Assembly (NCBI GenBank): GCA_002413795.1
Contig: DHXS01000007.1
Coordinates: 31,858 to 50,735, forward strand
Reading direction: 5' to 3'
Origin: Candidatus Saccharibacteria bacterium UBA5150
GTDB lineage: Bacteria > Patescibacteriota > Saccharimonadia > Saccharimonadales > UBA4665
DNA length: 18,878 nucleotides
The translations under genes and the position numbers were made by a program. The notes beneath the pieces are model-generated. The model had not been told where the DNA came from. It saw only the letters and a program-made list of their open reading frames with translations, and did no database searches. Below, piece after piece: positions 1 to 7,328 of this stretch (position 1 is the stretch's first letter; the number at the start of each line of letters is the position of its first letter).

Positions 1-354
1 CCGGGCCGGATCGAGGCCCACCACGTCGGTCAAAAATTCGAAGAGCCATGGAATCTGTTCTGGCTTGAAGTAGTCGCCCAGCGACCAGTTGCCGAGCATT
101 TCAAAAAAGGTCGTGTGGCGGTTATCGCCGACCTCCTCGATATCCTGGGCGCGCAAGCAGGTCTGGCTATCTACCAGCCGGCGGCCTTCGGGGTGTTTTT
201 CGCCCAGCAAATATGGAATTAACGGCTGCATGCCGGAACCGGTAAACAGCGTCGTTGGGTCGTTGTACGGCACCAGCGGCGCCCGCGGAATCACTTTGTG
301 CCCACGCTCCACAAAAAAATCAAGGTAAGCTCTGCGAATTTCCTGCGCTGTCAT
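1..354 (-). CDS. alaS: Alanyl-tRNA synthetase, N-terminal part (cut by window edge)
   Basis: Reading the minus strand from an ATG at 354 gives 118 codons open to the window edge, beginning MTAQEIRRAYLDFFVERGHK. Class II AlaRS N-terminal signatures follow: a TGSGMQPLIPYLLGE stretch, SQTCLRAQDIEEVGDNRHTT, and FFEMLGNWSLGDYF. AlaRS charges tRNA-Ala in the cytoplasm and also aminoacylates tmRNA, whose gene is in this window. The family is normally about 870 residues, so most of the protein, including the editing and C-Ala domains, lies outside. The ATG is chosen because the family begins a few residues before this helix and because an extended -10 element (TGT-TATACT) sits exactly 7 bases upstream, with no Shine-Dalgarno sequence. 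Identification is secure. Confidence 0.95.
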   Translation of the reverse strand, partial: MTAQEIRRAYLDFFVERGHKVIPRAPLVPYNDPTTLFTGSGMQPLIPYLLGEKHPEGRRLVDSQTCLRAQDIEEVGDNRHTTFFEMLGNWSLGDYFKPEQIPWLFEFLTDVVGLDPAR

Positions 355-370
355 CTGTAAAAGTATAACA
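355..370 (-). promoter_or_regulatory. Extended -10 promoter of alaS, apparently leaderless
   Basis: On the minus strand the hexamer TATACT lies at 362-367 and is preceded by TGT (368-370), an extended -10 arrangement. Seven bases separate the hexamer from the alaS ATG, so transcription would start at or next to the A of the start codon. No convincing -35 box is visible. Inferred from motif and spacing only. Confidence 0.5.
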
Positions 371-415
371 AACTATTGGCTTCACTGCTTACAGGCGGTC
401 AGATAGTACTAGGTC

Positions 416-1351
416 TTATGACTGGGCAGCTCTTTGTTGGGCCGCTTCTGCTTCGGATATATGTACGACCTTACCCTCTTCAGCCTCAACCGGCGGCACA
501 ACATGACCGTTGGTGCTGGCCGCAATCGCCCCCTCGCTCGGGCTTAACGTCCTTAGTGCCTGGGCCTGAACTTCTGCATCCGCCCTGACCACCGGTATAA
601 GTTCAACCTGGGTAAGTTCTACCCCATAATAAATCAGTTTCTTTTCACACTGCTCAATAGCGTCCTTTTCCATCTGCGCCCTCATATCTTCAAATCGCCA
701 AGCATCTTCCGGATTTTGACCAGCATAGGTAAGCTGATGCAATTCTTCAGCATTGCGCCCACTTAATACTCGCCCCAGGCCGGCTCTGCAGATTTGCATC
801 ACCCGACCTTCAAGGGGGTTCTCTTTGGAATCTTCTTTTCTCTCAACATCCTTAGCTTCAGCATCTTTTTTATCGGTTTTTAGGTGCTTAACTCTGGTAA
901 TGGCCCGTACCGGACTGTCACCATCAGGACTGATGCGCCACGCGAGGTTGGCTTGGATTTCTAACTTTTGTCTTGGCTCATCGGCACTTTCAACCGGAAA
1001 GTGAACGTTTGCAGGCTGGTCGGCCACATCAACAGTTTGAAGTGTACAAAATGGTCGGACAAGCCGCCAACCGTGATCAACAATCTTGTAATGGTGTTCG
1101 GCGTCCCATGGATTTTTTGCTTCAGCAGCTTCGACATCTTCGGGAGTAAAGCCTGGCAGCAAAATGGGCTCGCCTTTTCTGAGCCATACGCCAACTTCGC
1201 CTTCATTGATCGTATGATGCCAGTGTGGCGTTATCTTTTTAGCACCAAGAGCAACAGTAGTTAAAACACCGGCCGCGCCTAAAAAAATCAGAGGATTAGG
1301 AGATTTGACGGCCGCGAGCGGCAATTGCAAGGCTTCGTGGGCGACGCTCAT
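416..1351 (-). CDS. SPFH/band-7 domain membrane protein
   Basis: The 311-residue protein has an N-terminal hydrophobic segment at about residues 18-37, then a band-7/SPFH-like region: a short beta stretch (NEGEVGVWLRKGEPILLPGF), a section on substituted ligands (WRLVRPFCTLQTVDVAD) and a beta-strand LEIQANLAWRIS at about 130-142. A charged helical region follows at about 150-270, ending in YYGVELTQVELIPVV, a typical SPFH terminal strand. The last 45 residues are Ala/Glu-rich and probably disordered. SPFH proteins form membrane-associated oligomeric scaffolds; no substrate or partner can be inferred here. It lies 66 bases downstream of the EEP gene on the same strand. An SD-like AAGGGAAAG sits rather far upstream of the ATG, so the start is moderately certain. 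The family call rests on pattern, not on a profile search. Confidence 0.7.
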   Translation of the reverse strand: MSVAHEALQLPLAAVKSPNPLIFLGAAGVLTTVALGAKKITPHWHHTINEGEVGVWLRKGEPILLPGFTPEDVEAAEAKNPWDAEHHYKIVDHGWRLVRPFCTLQTVDVADQPANVHFPVESADEPRQKLEIQANLAWRISPDGDSPVRAITRVKHLKTDKKDAEAKDVERKEDSKENPLEGRVMQICRAGLGRVLSGRNAEELHQLTYAGQNPEDAWRFEDMRAQMEKDAIEQCEKKLIYYGVELTQVELIPVVRADAEVQAQALRTLSPSEGAIAASTNGHVVPPVEAEEGKVVHISEAEAAQQRAAQS

Positions 1352-1417
1352 GATTATCTTCGGTCTTTCCCTTTACTGTTCGTCACTATGCCGTAAAAGT
1401 GAGAAGATTGCAATACC

Positions 1418-2164
1418 TTAAATCCTATGGGGTAAAATCAGATCGGCAATAAAGGGGTCGTGGTCGCTGATCTCAACCTCACGCACCTCTCTGCTTACGC
1501 ACCTCAAGCCTTTTATGGCGATGTGATCAATCTGTGGATGGCGCCTCTGCGGACTGTCTGCCGCGGTTGCGTAGGTAGGTGTAAGCACTCCAAAACCATA
1601 TGGCTCCAGAGTCTCTCGGGCAGGGACTAGATTCGTATTAAAGTCGCCCAGTAAGACGTAAGGGCCATCGTGTGTTAGTAAGGCGGCCGCGGCCAGTCCG
1701 ACCATTTCTTTACGGGTTCTGCCCCCTGTATGCGTGACGCCAACAGCCAGCTCGTGTTCTTGAGTCGCTACATTGGCAATGATGGCGTTGCGCGGTTCCG
1801 GTACTAGCGGCAGCTTGCGGCGGCCAATAGCCACCCGCTGCCAGTCGCCGCGCAACTGTAACACTTCCACGTTTTTGATTTCGCCGCGCACCAACAAGGC
1901 GTTGCCGAACCTGCCCCTCCCCCGGTGTGAACGCGTTGACGCAAAGTAATAATCCATGTTGCATTCTTTGGCAATAACCGCCGCCATGTTGACCTTAGCG
2001 GAACGCGGAATGCCTCTGTCGACTTCCTGAAGGCCCAGTATGTCAGCATCCAGTTGTCGGCAGACTTCAGCTGCAAGCTCAGGATCACCGGGATCTTTAT
2101 AACTTCCCGTCGAGCCATGCTGAATATTATACGTAGCCACTCGTAAGGGTCTTGCCTCAACCAT
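1418..2164 (-). CDS. Endonuclease/exonuclease/phosphatase (EEP) family protein
   Basis: The 248-residue protein carries the EEP catalytic set in order: ATYNIQHG with N13, ILGLQEVD with metal-binding E47, GNALLVR, GVTHTGG with H145, LLGDFN with D174 and N176, QIDHI with D213/H214, and the terminal SDHDPFIADL with D234/H235. The family hydrolyses phosphodiester bonds in nucleic acids, phospholipids or other substrates using a divalent metal. Nothing here chooses between a nuclease and a phosphatase. There is no signal peptide or membrane segment, so it is probably cytoplasmic. Its own promoter appears to lie directly upstream (TTGACA, 16 bases, CAGAAT, then 7 bases to the ATG), and the SPFH gene follows on the same strand. 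The length is normal for a single-domain EEP protein. Confidence 0.88.
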   Translation of the reverse strand: MVEARPLRVATYNIQHGSTGSYKDPGDPELAAEVCRQLDADILGLQEVDRGIPRSAKVNMAAVIAKECNMDYYFASTRSHRGRGRFGNALLVRGEIKNVEVLQLRGDWQRVAIGRRKLPLVPEPRNAIIANVATQEHELAVGVTHTGGRTRKEMVGLAAAALLTHDGPYVLLGDFNTNLVPARETLEPYGFGVLTPTYATAADSPQRRHPQIDHIAIKGLRCVSREVREVEISDHDPFIADLILPHRI

Positions 2165-2210
2165 AGCTTACATTCTGTGCCAGATATTTAACTTGTCAAC
2201 AACTATCTGG
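2165..2210 (-). promoter_or_regulatory. Promoter of the EEP gene, with flanking inverted repeat
   Basis: Minus strand: a consensus -35 TTGACA (2194-2199), a 16-base spacer, CAGAAT (2172-2177) and 7 bases to the ATG. A perfect 7-bp inverted repeat, CCAGATA at 2180-2186 and TATCTGG at 2204-2210, brackets the -35 box. There is no U-run, so a terminator for mnmA is unlikely; an operator is possible. Confidence 0.5.
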
Positions 2211-2211
2211 G

Positions 2212-3243
2212 CTAGGTGATAATGCCGCCGCCCAAGACGCGGTCTTTATCGTAGATTACGGCGGATTGGCCGGCGGCCAGGCCGCGTTGTTCCTCTTTTA
2301 AGATTAGTTTTTTGCCTTTGAGCGTACAGTCGACGAGTGGGCCGCGGTAGCGCAGGCGGGCTTGGTATTCTTGGCTGTCTTTGGGGGGTTCGTTGATCCA
2401 GTGCACAGCTTCGAGGTTCGGTTCTTTAGACCATAAAGCTTTATCGTTGAGGTCGGTGGTAACGTGAACTTCGTTTTGCTTCATATCTTTGCGGGTGACG
2501 TAGTAAGGCAGGCCGCCGCCGACGTCCAGGCCGTGGCGCTGGCCGATGGTGTAGAAAATGGCGCCGTCGTGCTCGCCGATAGTTTTACCGGTTTGGTCAA
2601 TGATCGGCCCCGGCTTTTGCGGGCCGAGCTCATTTAGCAGGAATTCCTTAATGCCGACTTTACCGACGAAACAAATGCCCTGGCTGTCTGGTTTGTCGGC
2701 GGTGGCCAGGCCGAGTTTTTTGGCCAGTTTGCGGACTTCGGTTTTATGCAGTTCGCCAATCGGCATCAGGCTTTTTTGCAAGGCTTCTTTGGTTGCGCGA
2801 TACAAAAAGTAGGATTGGTCTTTGCCTTTATCAAGACCGGCAAATAGCTGGCCGTTCTTGGTGCGGGCGTAGTGGCCAGTGGCAATCATATCGGCGCCAT
2901 CTGCCAGCGCAGTGTCGAGGAACAGCTTAAACTTCACTTCCTGGTTGCACATGATGTCCGGGTTGGGCGTGTGGCCGGCCTGGTATTCAGTGATCATGTA
3001 GTCGACGACTTTGCGGCGGTACTCGGTTTCAAAATCATACATTTTAAAGTCAATGCCGAGCTGGACGGCGACCCGCTTGGCGTCCTGGTAATCCTCTTTC
3101 CAGGGGCAAACCATTCCGGGTAAATCCTGGCTCCAGTTCTTCATGTAAACGCCCATGACGGCATAGCCCTGCTCTTTGAGCAAGGCCGCAGTCACCGACG
3201 AATCAACACCGCCGGACATACCGACATAAACTTTCTTTGCCAT
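2212..3243 (-). CDS. mnmA: tRNA-specific 2-thiouridylase MnmA
   Basis: MnmA activates U34 of tRNA-Lys, tRNA-Glu and tRNA-Gln with ATP and inserts sulfur to give 2-thiouridine. The 343-residue protein has the PP-loop GMSGGVDSS at residues 8-16, the nucleophile-bearing PNPDIMCNQEVKF (C99), TGHYA at about 122-126, and the persulfide cysteine in DSQGICFVG (C191). The C-terminal domains include FYTIGQRHGLDVGG and a final beta-barrel ending in QSAVIYDKDRVLGGGII. Both catalytic cysteines and the normal family length (about 360) are kept, so it should be active. The sulfur would come from a cysteine desulfurase such as the one at 8509-9651; no IscU or Tus relay gene is visible. It starts 20 bases after atpC ends, with its own extended -10 element overlapping that gap. 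Confidence 0.96.
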   Translation of the reverse strand: MAKKVYVGMSGGVDSSVTAALLKEQGYAVMGVYMKNWSQDLPGMVCPWKEDYQDAKRVAVQLGIDFKMYDFETEYRRKVVDYMITEYQAGHTPNPDIMCNQEVKFKLFLDTALADGADMIATGHYARTKNGQLFAGLDKGKDQSYFLYRATKEALQKSLMPIGELHKTEVRKLAKKLGLATADKPDSQGICFVGKVGIKEFLLNELGPQKPGPIIDQTGKTIGEHDGAIFYTIGQRHGLDVGGGLPYYVTRKDMKQNEVHVTTDLNDKALWSKEPNLEAVHWINEPPKDSQEYQARLRYRGPLVDCTLKGKKLILKEEQRGLAAGQSAVIYDKDRVLGGGIIT

Positions 3244-3252
3244 TTACTCTTT

Positions 3253-3261
3253 ATTTTAACA
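3253..3261 (-). promoter_or_regulatory. Extended -10 element of mnmA
   Basis: The minus strand reads TGT-TAAAAT, with TAAAAT at 3253-3258, nine bases before the mnmA ATG and three bases after the atpC stop. This would allow mnmA and the genes after it to be transcribed apart from the ATP synthase operon, probably with a very short or absent leader. Motif evidence only. Confidence 0.4.
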
Positions 3262-3263
3262 AA

Positions 3264-3644
3264 TTAGACGTCGAGGAAGACGACGACTTTGTCGGTCTTA
3301 ACCTGCACGATGCCGCCGGAAATGCGAATCCGCCGGTCATCGCCTTCTTTGACAGTGCGGACTACCAGGTCGCAGGCACTAAGCAGGGATATAAAATTAT
3401 GGTGGGTGGGCAGGATATCGAAGGGGCCGGTGGCATTGACTGCCGAGACGCTAAAGGCCCGCCCATCGTAATAATCGTGGAACGGCGAGTAGACTCTGAC
3501 GTCCATGCTGTGCTGGCCGTCCTTGCCTTGCAGGTGGCTGAGTTCTTCTACGGCCTGCCTTTGTTCGCGCTCGCCCTCGGTTTGGGTGGCCCCGTCTTCG
3601 ACAATGGCTTGGGTAGCATCAACGCCGTCCGGCTTGTCGCTCAT
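3264..3644 (-). CDS. atpC: ATP synthase epsilon subunit, beta-sandwich only, with N-terminal extension
   Basis: Epsilon couples gamma rotation to the c-ring in the F1 stalk. Residues 47-126 match its N-terminal beta-sandwich: SMDVRVYSPFHDYYDGRAFS, FDILPTHHNFISLL (canonical GxFGILPxHAP) and the closing RIRISGGIVQVKTDKVVVFL. The protein then stops at residue 126, without the C-terminal two-helix domain that inhibits ATP hydrolysis in other species. Instead there are about 46 extra residues at the N-terminus, polar and partly helical (EGEREQRQAVEELSHLQ). The start is set by the ATGA overlap with atpD and GGAG upstream. Methionine 47 is an alternative start that would give a minimal sandwich, but no clear ribosome binding site precedes it. 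It is the last gene of the atp operon. Confidence 0.88.
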   Translation of the reverse strand: MSDKPDGVDATQAIVEDGATQTEGEREQRQAVEELSHLQGKDGQHSMDVRVYSPFHDYYDGRAFSVSAVNATGPFDILPTHHNFISLLSACDLVVRTVKEGDDRRIRISGGIVQVKTDKVVVFLDV

Positions 3645-4945
3645 ACCACGATCTCCTCGATGCTTTTGAGCGTTTCCTCGCGGCTGAAGAAATCGCCGGG
3701 GATGCCGTTATGCCTGGTCATAACGTTCATGTTTTGGGTAAAGTTCTGGATTAGGCTCTTGGCCTTGGCGTAGTCGGCACGGTCGGCCGGGCTGAGCTCG
3801 TTCTCGCCGATAATGGCAATGATATTTTTAAGGGAGTCGTATTTCTGCAGCAAGGTTTGAACGCGCACGCTCAGCACGTAGTGGCGCTCGCCGACAATTT
3901 CCGGCGTTAACAGCGACGAGGTGGTCAGGTTAAGGTCAACGGCCGGGCGAACGCCCTGCTCGGCAACTTTACGCGACAGCACAATTACCGAATCCATTTC
4001 GTGCTGGATAAACTGCACGGCCGGGTCGCTGATGTCGTCGGCCGGCACGTATATCGTTTGCACCGAGGTAATCGAACCATTCTGGTTGGAGCTGAGGCGG
4101 TCCTGCAGGACTTTGACGTCCGAGAAAATAGTCGGTTCGTAACCGCCCTCGCTGGGGGTCTGGTTCAGAATGGTGCTCAGTTCGTTGCGGGCCTGGATGT
4201 AGCGATACATATTGTCGGCAAAGAACAGGATGTCGCGTTTTTGCTCGTCACGGAAGTACTCGGCGGCGGCGGCGGCCGACACGCCGACCAGCGAGCGCTG
4301 AACGGGATTCTCGTTCATTTGGGCGAAGAACATGCAGGTGTTTTTAAGCAGGTCGTTTTCTTTAAGCGTTACGTACAGCTCGTGGCCTTCCCTGATACGT
4401 TCGCCAATACCCGAAAAGAAAGACAGGCCGGCGCCGCCGCGGGCAATGTTATTGATAAGCTCCATAGTCAGGACGGTCTTACCGACGCCGGCGCCGCCGA
4501 TAATGCCGATTTTGCGGCCTTTGACAAAGGGCGTGAAAAAATCAATGACCTTGATGCCGGTTTCCAGGATCTCCGGCTTGGAACCGGAAAAATTAGTGGT
4601 GCGGCTGGGGACCTGCATAATATCACGGCGGACAATATCCTTGCCGTCCAGCGGCGCGCCGCCGTCCAGCGGATCACCCAGGGCGTTTAAGATGCGCCCT
4701 ATCATCGGCTCACCGACCGGAACTTCAATACTTTTGCCGGTACGATCTACCGTCATACCCTTGGATAGCCGCTGGTCACTGCGAACATTCAGGCAGAAGG
4801 CAACACCATCGGCTTCAAAGTGATCCACTAACAACATGGTGTCATGGTCGTTTTGGACCACGACCAACTCTTGCATGCCGGGCAGGTCATCATCAAACTG
4901 GACTTTAACAATCAGCTCTTTAATGCTGACTATGCTACCGGCCAT
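3641..4945 (-). CDS. atpD: ATP synthase F1 beta subunit, diverged
   Basis: This is the catalytic F1 subunit. The 434 residues include Walker A GGAGVGKT (150-157), GERIREG with the catalytic glutamate E182, Walker B and its partner in DILFFADNMYRY (D244, R248), SITSVQTIYVPADDISDP, and NELSPAD where the DELSEED motif normally sits. Position 333 (GVRPAVD) is arginine where the family has the adenine-stacking tyrosine of GIYPAVD (E. coli Y331). S344 replaces the arginine of STSR, and the aromatic FxVAEVF motif is replaced by MNVMTRH. The C-terminus is about 25-30 residues shorter than usual. These changes are visible in the sequence; reduced or altered adenine binding is an inference. The P-loop, catalytic glutamate and Walker B remain, so it is not an obvious pseudogene. 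It overlaps atpG by one base (TAATG) and atpC by four (ATGA). Confidence 0.95.
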   Translation of the reverse strand: MAGSIVSIKELIVKVQFDDDLPGMQELVVVQNDHDTMLLVDHFEADGVAFCLNVRSDQRLSKGMTVDRTGKSIEVPVGEPMIGRILNALGDPLDGGAPLDGKDIVRRDIMQVPSRTTNFSGSKPEILETGIKVIDFFTPFVKGRKIGIIGGAGVGKTVLTMELINNIARGGAGLSFFSGIGERIREGHELYVTLKENDLLKNTCMFFAQMNENPVQRSLVGVSAAAAAEYFRDEQKRDILFFADNMYRYIQARNELSTILNQTPSEGGYEPTIFSDVKVLQDRLSSNQNGSITSVQTIYVPADDISDPAVQFIQHEMDSVIVLSRKVAEQGVRPAVDLNLTTSSLLTPEIVGERHYVLSVRVQTLLQKYDSLKNIIAIIGENELSPADRADYAKAKSLIQNFTQNMNVMTRHNGIPGDFFSREETLKSIEEIVV

Positions 4946-5802
4946 TACAGCCCCGCTCCGGCATGCGTTTTGCGCAGCCCGTTAATGACTTCTTTGAGCC
5001 GTTCGTCTTTCACCGTGCGCCGGGCCCGGTTATAGTCCATGCGCAGCTCGTCTTTCATGTCGCCGGCCCGCTGGTGCGACATACTCATGGCCCGGAATCG
5101 CGAAGCGTATTGGGCCAGTTTGGATTCCAGAATAAGCTGGCTCATGGATATCTGCATCATAGAGCGCTCCAGGTGGGCCACCACGGCGTCGGTGCTCGGT
5201 TCAAAGATGTAGGTCTGCTCGCTGATTACTTCGTCGGGCTTGTCGGCAGCGCCACGTTCGTTAACGGCGCTGGAGAGCTCGATCCGTTTTACATCCTGGG
5301 TCATTAACGACTGGTACTCCTGGTAAAACATGGTAGTCAGGCGGTATTGCTGGGCGGCCTGCACCAGCGGAATAACGTTGAAATTCTGGTCTTTGGTGGG
5401 CATTTTGTAATACTTTTTGGAGCTGACGCCGCGCTGGAATAGCTGGAGTGCGCCGTGGTGGCCAATGACTATAATGTCGTGTTTAGCCGGATCATAGGTC
5501 TGCAGCATCAGCTCGACCAGTTTTTGGTCAATATCACCGCTAAAACCGCCTTCGGCAGTTATGATAACGTAAAGCTCTTTGTCGATGACGTGCGCGGCTT
5601 TGTCGCGGCCGAACCGGAAGGCTTCACCGACGCGCAGCTGGGTGTACATATTCCACAGCTCGTTGAAAAATTTGGTGGACTGCAAGACCTGGTTTTTAAT
5701 CTGGGAAATGCGCATGCTGGCAATGCCCTCAAAGGCGCTGGTCAGTTCGACCAGGGTACCCATGGAGGCTTCGTCACGGGCTATTTCGTTAGGGCGTCTC
5801 AT
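4945..5802 (-). CDS. atpG: ATP synthase gamma subunit
   Basis: Gamma is the rotating central shaft of F1. The 285-residue protein has the N-terminal helix (ELTSAFEGIASMRISQIKNQ), a middle sheet domain with YVIITAEGGFSGDIDQKLV in place of the usual DRGLCGG(F/Y)N, and the conserved C-terminal helix: ESKLAQYASRFRAMSMS, AGDMKDELRMDYNRARR, then KEVINGLR. Length matches the family (about 285). The start shares ATGA with the atpA stop, which suggests translational coupling. A short linker at about residues 195-206 (NERGAADKPDEV) precedes the C-terminal helix. No key functional residue is visibly lost. It acts with alpha, beta and epsilon from the same operon. Confidence 0.93.
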   Translation of the reverse strand: MRRPNEIARDEASMGTLVELTSAFEGIASMRISQIKNQVLQSTKFFNELWNMYTQLRVGEAFRFGRDKAAHVIDKELYVIITAEGGFSGDIDQKLVELMLQTYDPAKHDIIVIGHHGALQLFQRGVSSKKYYKMPTKDQNFNVIPLVQAAQQYRLTTMFYQEYQSLMTQDVKRIELSSAVNERGAADKPDEVISEQTYIFEPSTDAVVAHLERSMMQISMSQLILESKLAQYASRFRAMSMSHQRAGDMKDELRMDYNRARRTVKDERLKEVINGLRKTHAGAGL

Positions 5803-7328
5803 TTTTTATTCCCCAATAGACGGTGATGCTTTTTCGGCGCCCCTTTGGGAGCCACCGGGGGCGGCGCGGCCGGGGCTTGGGCCGCCGGTTGAGGCGCAGC
5901 AACCTGTAAGGCTATCAGGCACTTGGCCTTAAGCTGGTCGCGCACGGTGGCAAAGTCTTCTTCCTTGGTGATTTTGGCGGCGTAGCCGGCTACCGTTTCT
6001 TTCAGTAAGCGCAGATCAATATCGGCGTTGTCTTCAAGATTCAGAACAATGTCAAACATCAGCTGCTGGCTGAGCAACGAAAAGGTTTCGCCGGGACCCT
6101 GGGTTAGAATCTCGTAAATCCGCTTGCCTGTCTCCAATGATCTTCTGGCATCGGCGGCTAATTCGGTACCAAAGCGGGTGAAGCCCTCGGCTTGCTGATA
6201 ATCGGCCAGGATTTTGAGCGTCCGGGCGGCAATTTCTTTCTGGCGTTTATTATGGCCCGTGCCGCCGGCGCGGGTGACGCTCAAGCCGATGTTCATGGCC
6301 GGTCGGATGCCGGAACGGAAAATTTCCATGTCGAGGATCCACTGGCCGTCGGTGATGGACATAAGGTTGGTTGGCAAGTAGGAGGTTATGTCGCCGTTGG
6401 CGGCGTGCACCACCGGAATACTGGTCAGCGCTTTGCCGCTGCGTTCCAGCCGGCCGGCCCGTTCCAGCAGGCTGGAATGGGCGTGGAACATGTCGCCGGG
6501 GTATGAATCGCGGCCGGGACTGACGCCCGATAGCAGCGCGACTTCGCGATAAGCGTGGGCGTGGCTGGTCAGATCATCGTAAATAATAATGGTGTCCTGG
6601 TCGCACTTTTGCCACAGGTACTCGGCCATGGCGCAGGCCACGTAAGGAGCCAGGTAACTGGCAATAAGTGATTCGAACATGGTCGACACCACCACCACGG
6701 CTTTTTCCAGGCCGCCGTTTTGCTCCAGGCGGGTTAACAACGAGTCAACATCACTACGCCGCTTAGCAATCAGGCAATAAACCACCACCTGGTCGGTGTT
6801 TTTCTGGTTGATGGTCAGCTGGGTGGTCAGCGTGCTTTTGCCGGATTTGGCGTCGCCGAGCAGGGCCATGCGCTGGCCGCGGACAATCGGAAACAGTGAA
6901 TCTATGGCCGACACGCCGCTTTCCAGCTGATCTTCCACCAGTTTGCGTTCGTGCAGCGGCGGCGCTTCGTTAAACACCGGCCAGGCGGCGTCGGCGGCGA
7001 TCGGTCCCTTACCGTCCAGCGGCTCGCCGCTAACTGAGGTCACCCGGCCCACGAAATCTTTGCCGACTTTACAGACCAGTTCATGGTGCTGTAAAACAAC
7101 CGTCATGCCAACCTGCAGATTTTCCGTTCCCAAGTGAAGAATAACCACATGGTCGTCGTTAATCTGGTGCACAAAGCCCTTACTGCCGCTTTCGAACATC
7201 ACGATGGCGTGTATCGTACAAGGCTGCAGGCCGTGTACCCGCACCAGGAATTTTTCAATCGCAATAATCTCGCCGATTGGGCTGCCGGCTTTTACCAGGC
7301 GGTCAAAGTGCTTATCGCCGGCACTCAT
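5799..7328 (-). CDS. atpA: ATP synthase F1 alpha subunit
   Basis: This is the non-catalytic nucleotide-binding F1 subunit. The 509 residues contain VGRVTSVSGEPLDGKGPI at about 93-110, a Walker A GDAKSGKS (158-165) instead of the near-invariant GDRQTGKT, IIIYDDLTSHAHAYREVALL at about 247-266, and YPGDMFHAHSSLLERAGRLE at about 276-295. TSYLPTNLMSITDGQ and LSVTRAGG follow; R353 of the latter is the arginine finger that completes the neighbouring catalytic site. The last 33 residues (477-509) form a Pro/Ala-rich tail ending in a basic KKHHR cluster, which is not part of the ordinary fold. It overlaps atpH and atpG by ATGA on each side. The arginine finger is intact, so catalytic assistance to beta should be possible. 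The P-loop changes concern the non-catalytic site. Confidence 0.96.
   Translation of the reverse strand: MSAGDKHFDRLVKAGSPIGEIIAIEKFLVRVHGLQPCTIHAIVMFESGSKGFVHQINDDHVVILHLGTENLQVGMTVVLQHHELVCKVGKDFVGRVTSVSGEPLDGKGPIAADAAWPVFNEAPPLHERKLVEDQLESGVSAIDSLFPIVRGQRMALLGDAKSGKSTLTTQLTINQKNTDQVVVYCLIAKRRSDVDSLLTRLEQNGGLEKAVVVVSTMFESLIASYLAPYVACAMAEYLWQKCDQDTIIIYDDLTSHAHAYREVALLSGVSPGRDSYPGDMFHAHSSLLERAGRLERSGKALTSIPVVHAANGDITSYLPTNLMSITDGQWILDMEIFRSGIRPAMNIGLSVTRAGGTGHNKRQKEIAARTLKILADYQQAEGFTRFGTELAADARRSLETGKRIYEILTQGPGETFSLLSQQLMFDIVLNLEDNADIDLRLLKETVAGYAAKITKEEDFATVRDQLKAKCLIALQVAAPQPAAQAPAAPPPVAPKGAPKKHHRLLGNKK

Noticed and set aside
3237..3773. A 178-codon open frame on the plus strand across the mnmA/atpC boundary
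   Set aside because: Antisense to atpC and the end of atpD, with no SD and no recognisable domain.
4001..4690. A 229-codon open frame on the plus strand
   Set aside because: It lies wholly inside atpD on the opposite strand; the atpD motifs are unambiguous and the antisense product resembles no protein.
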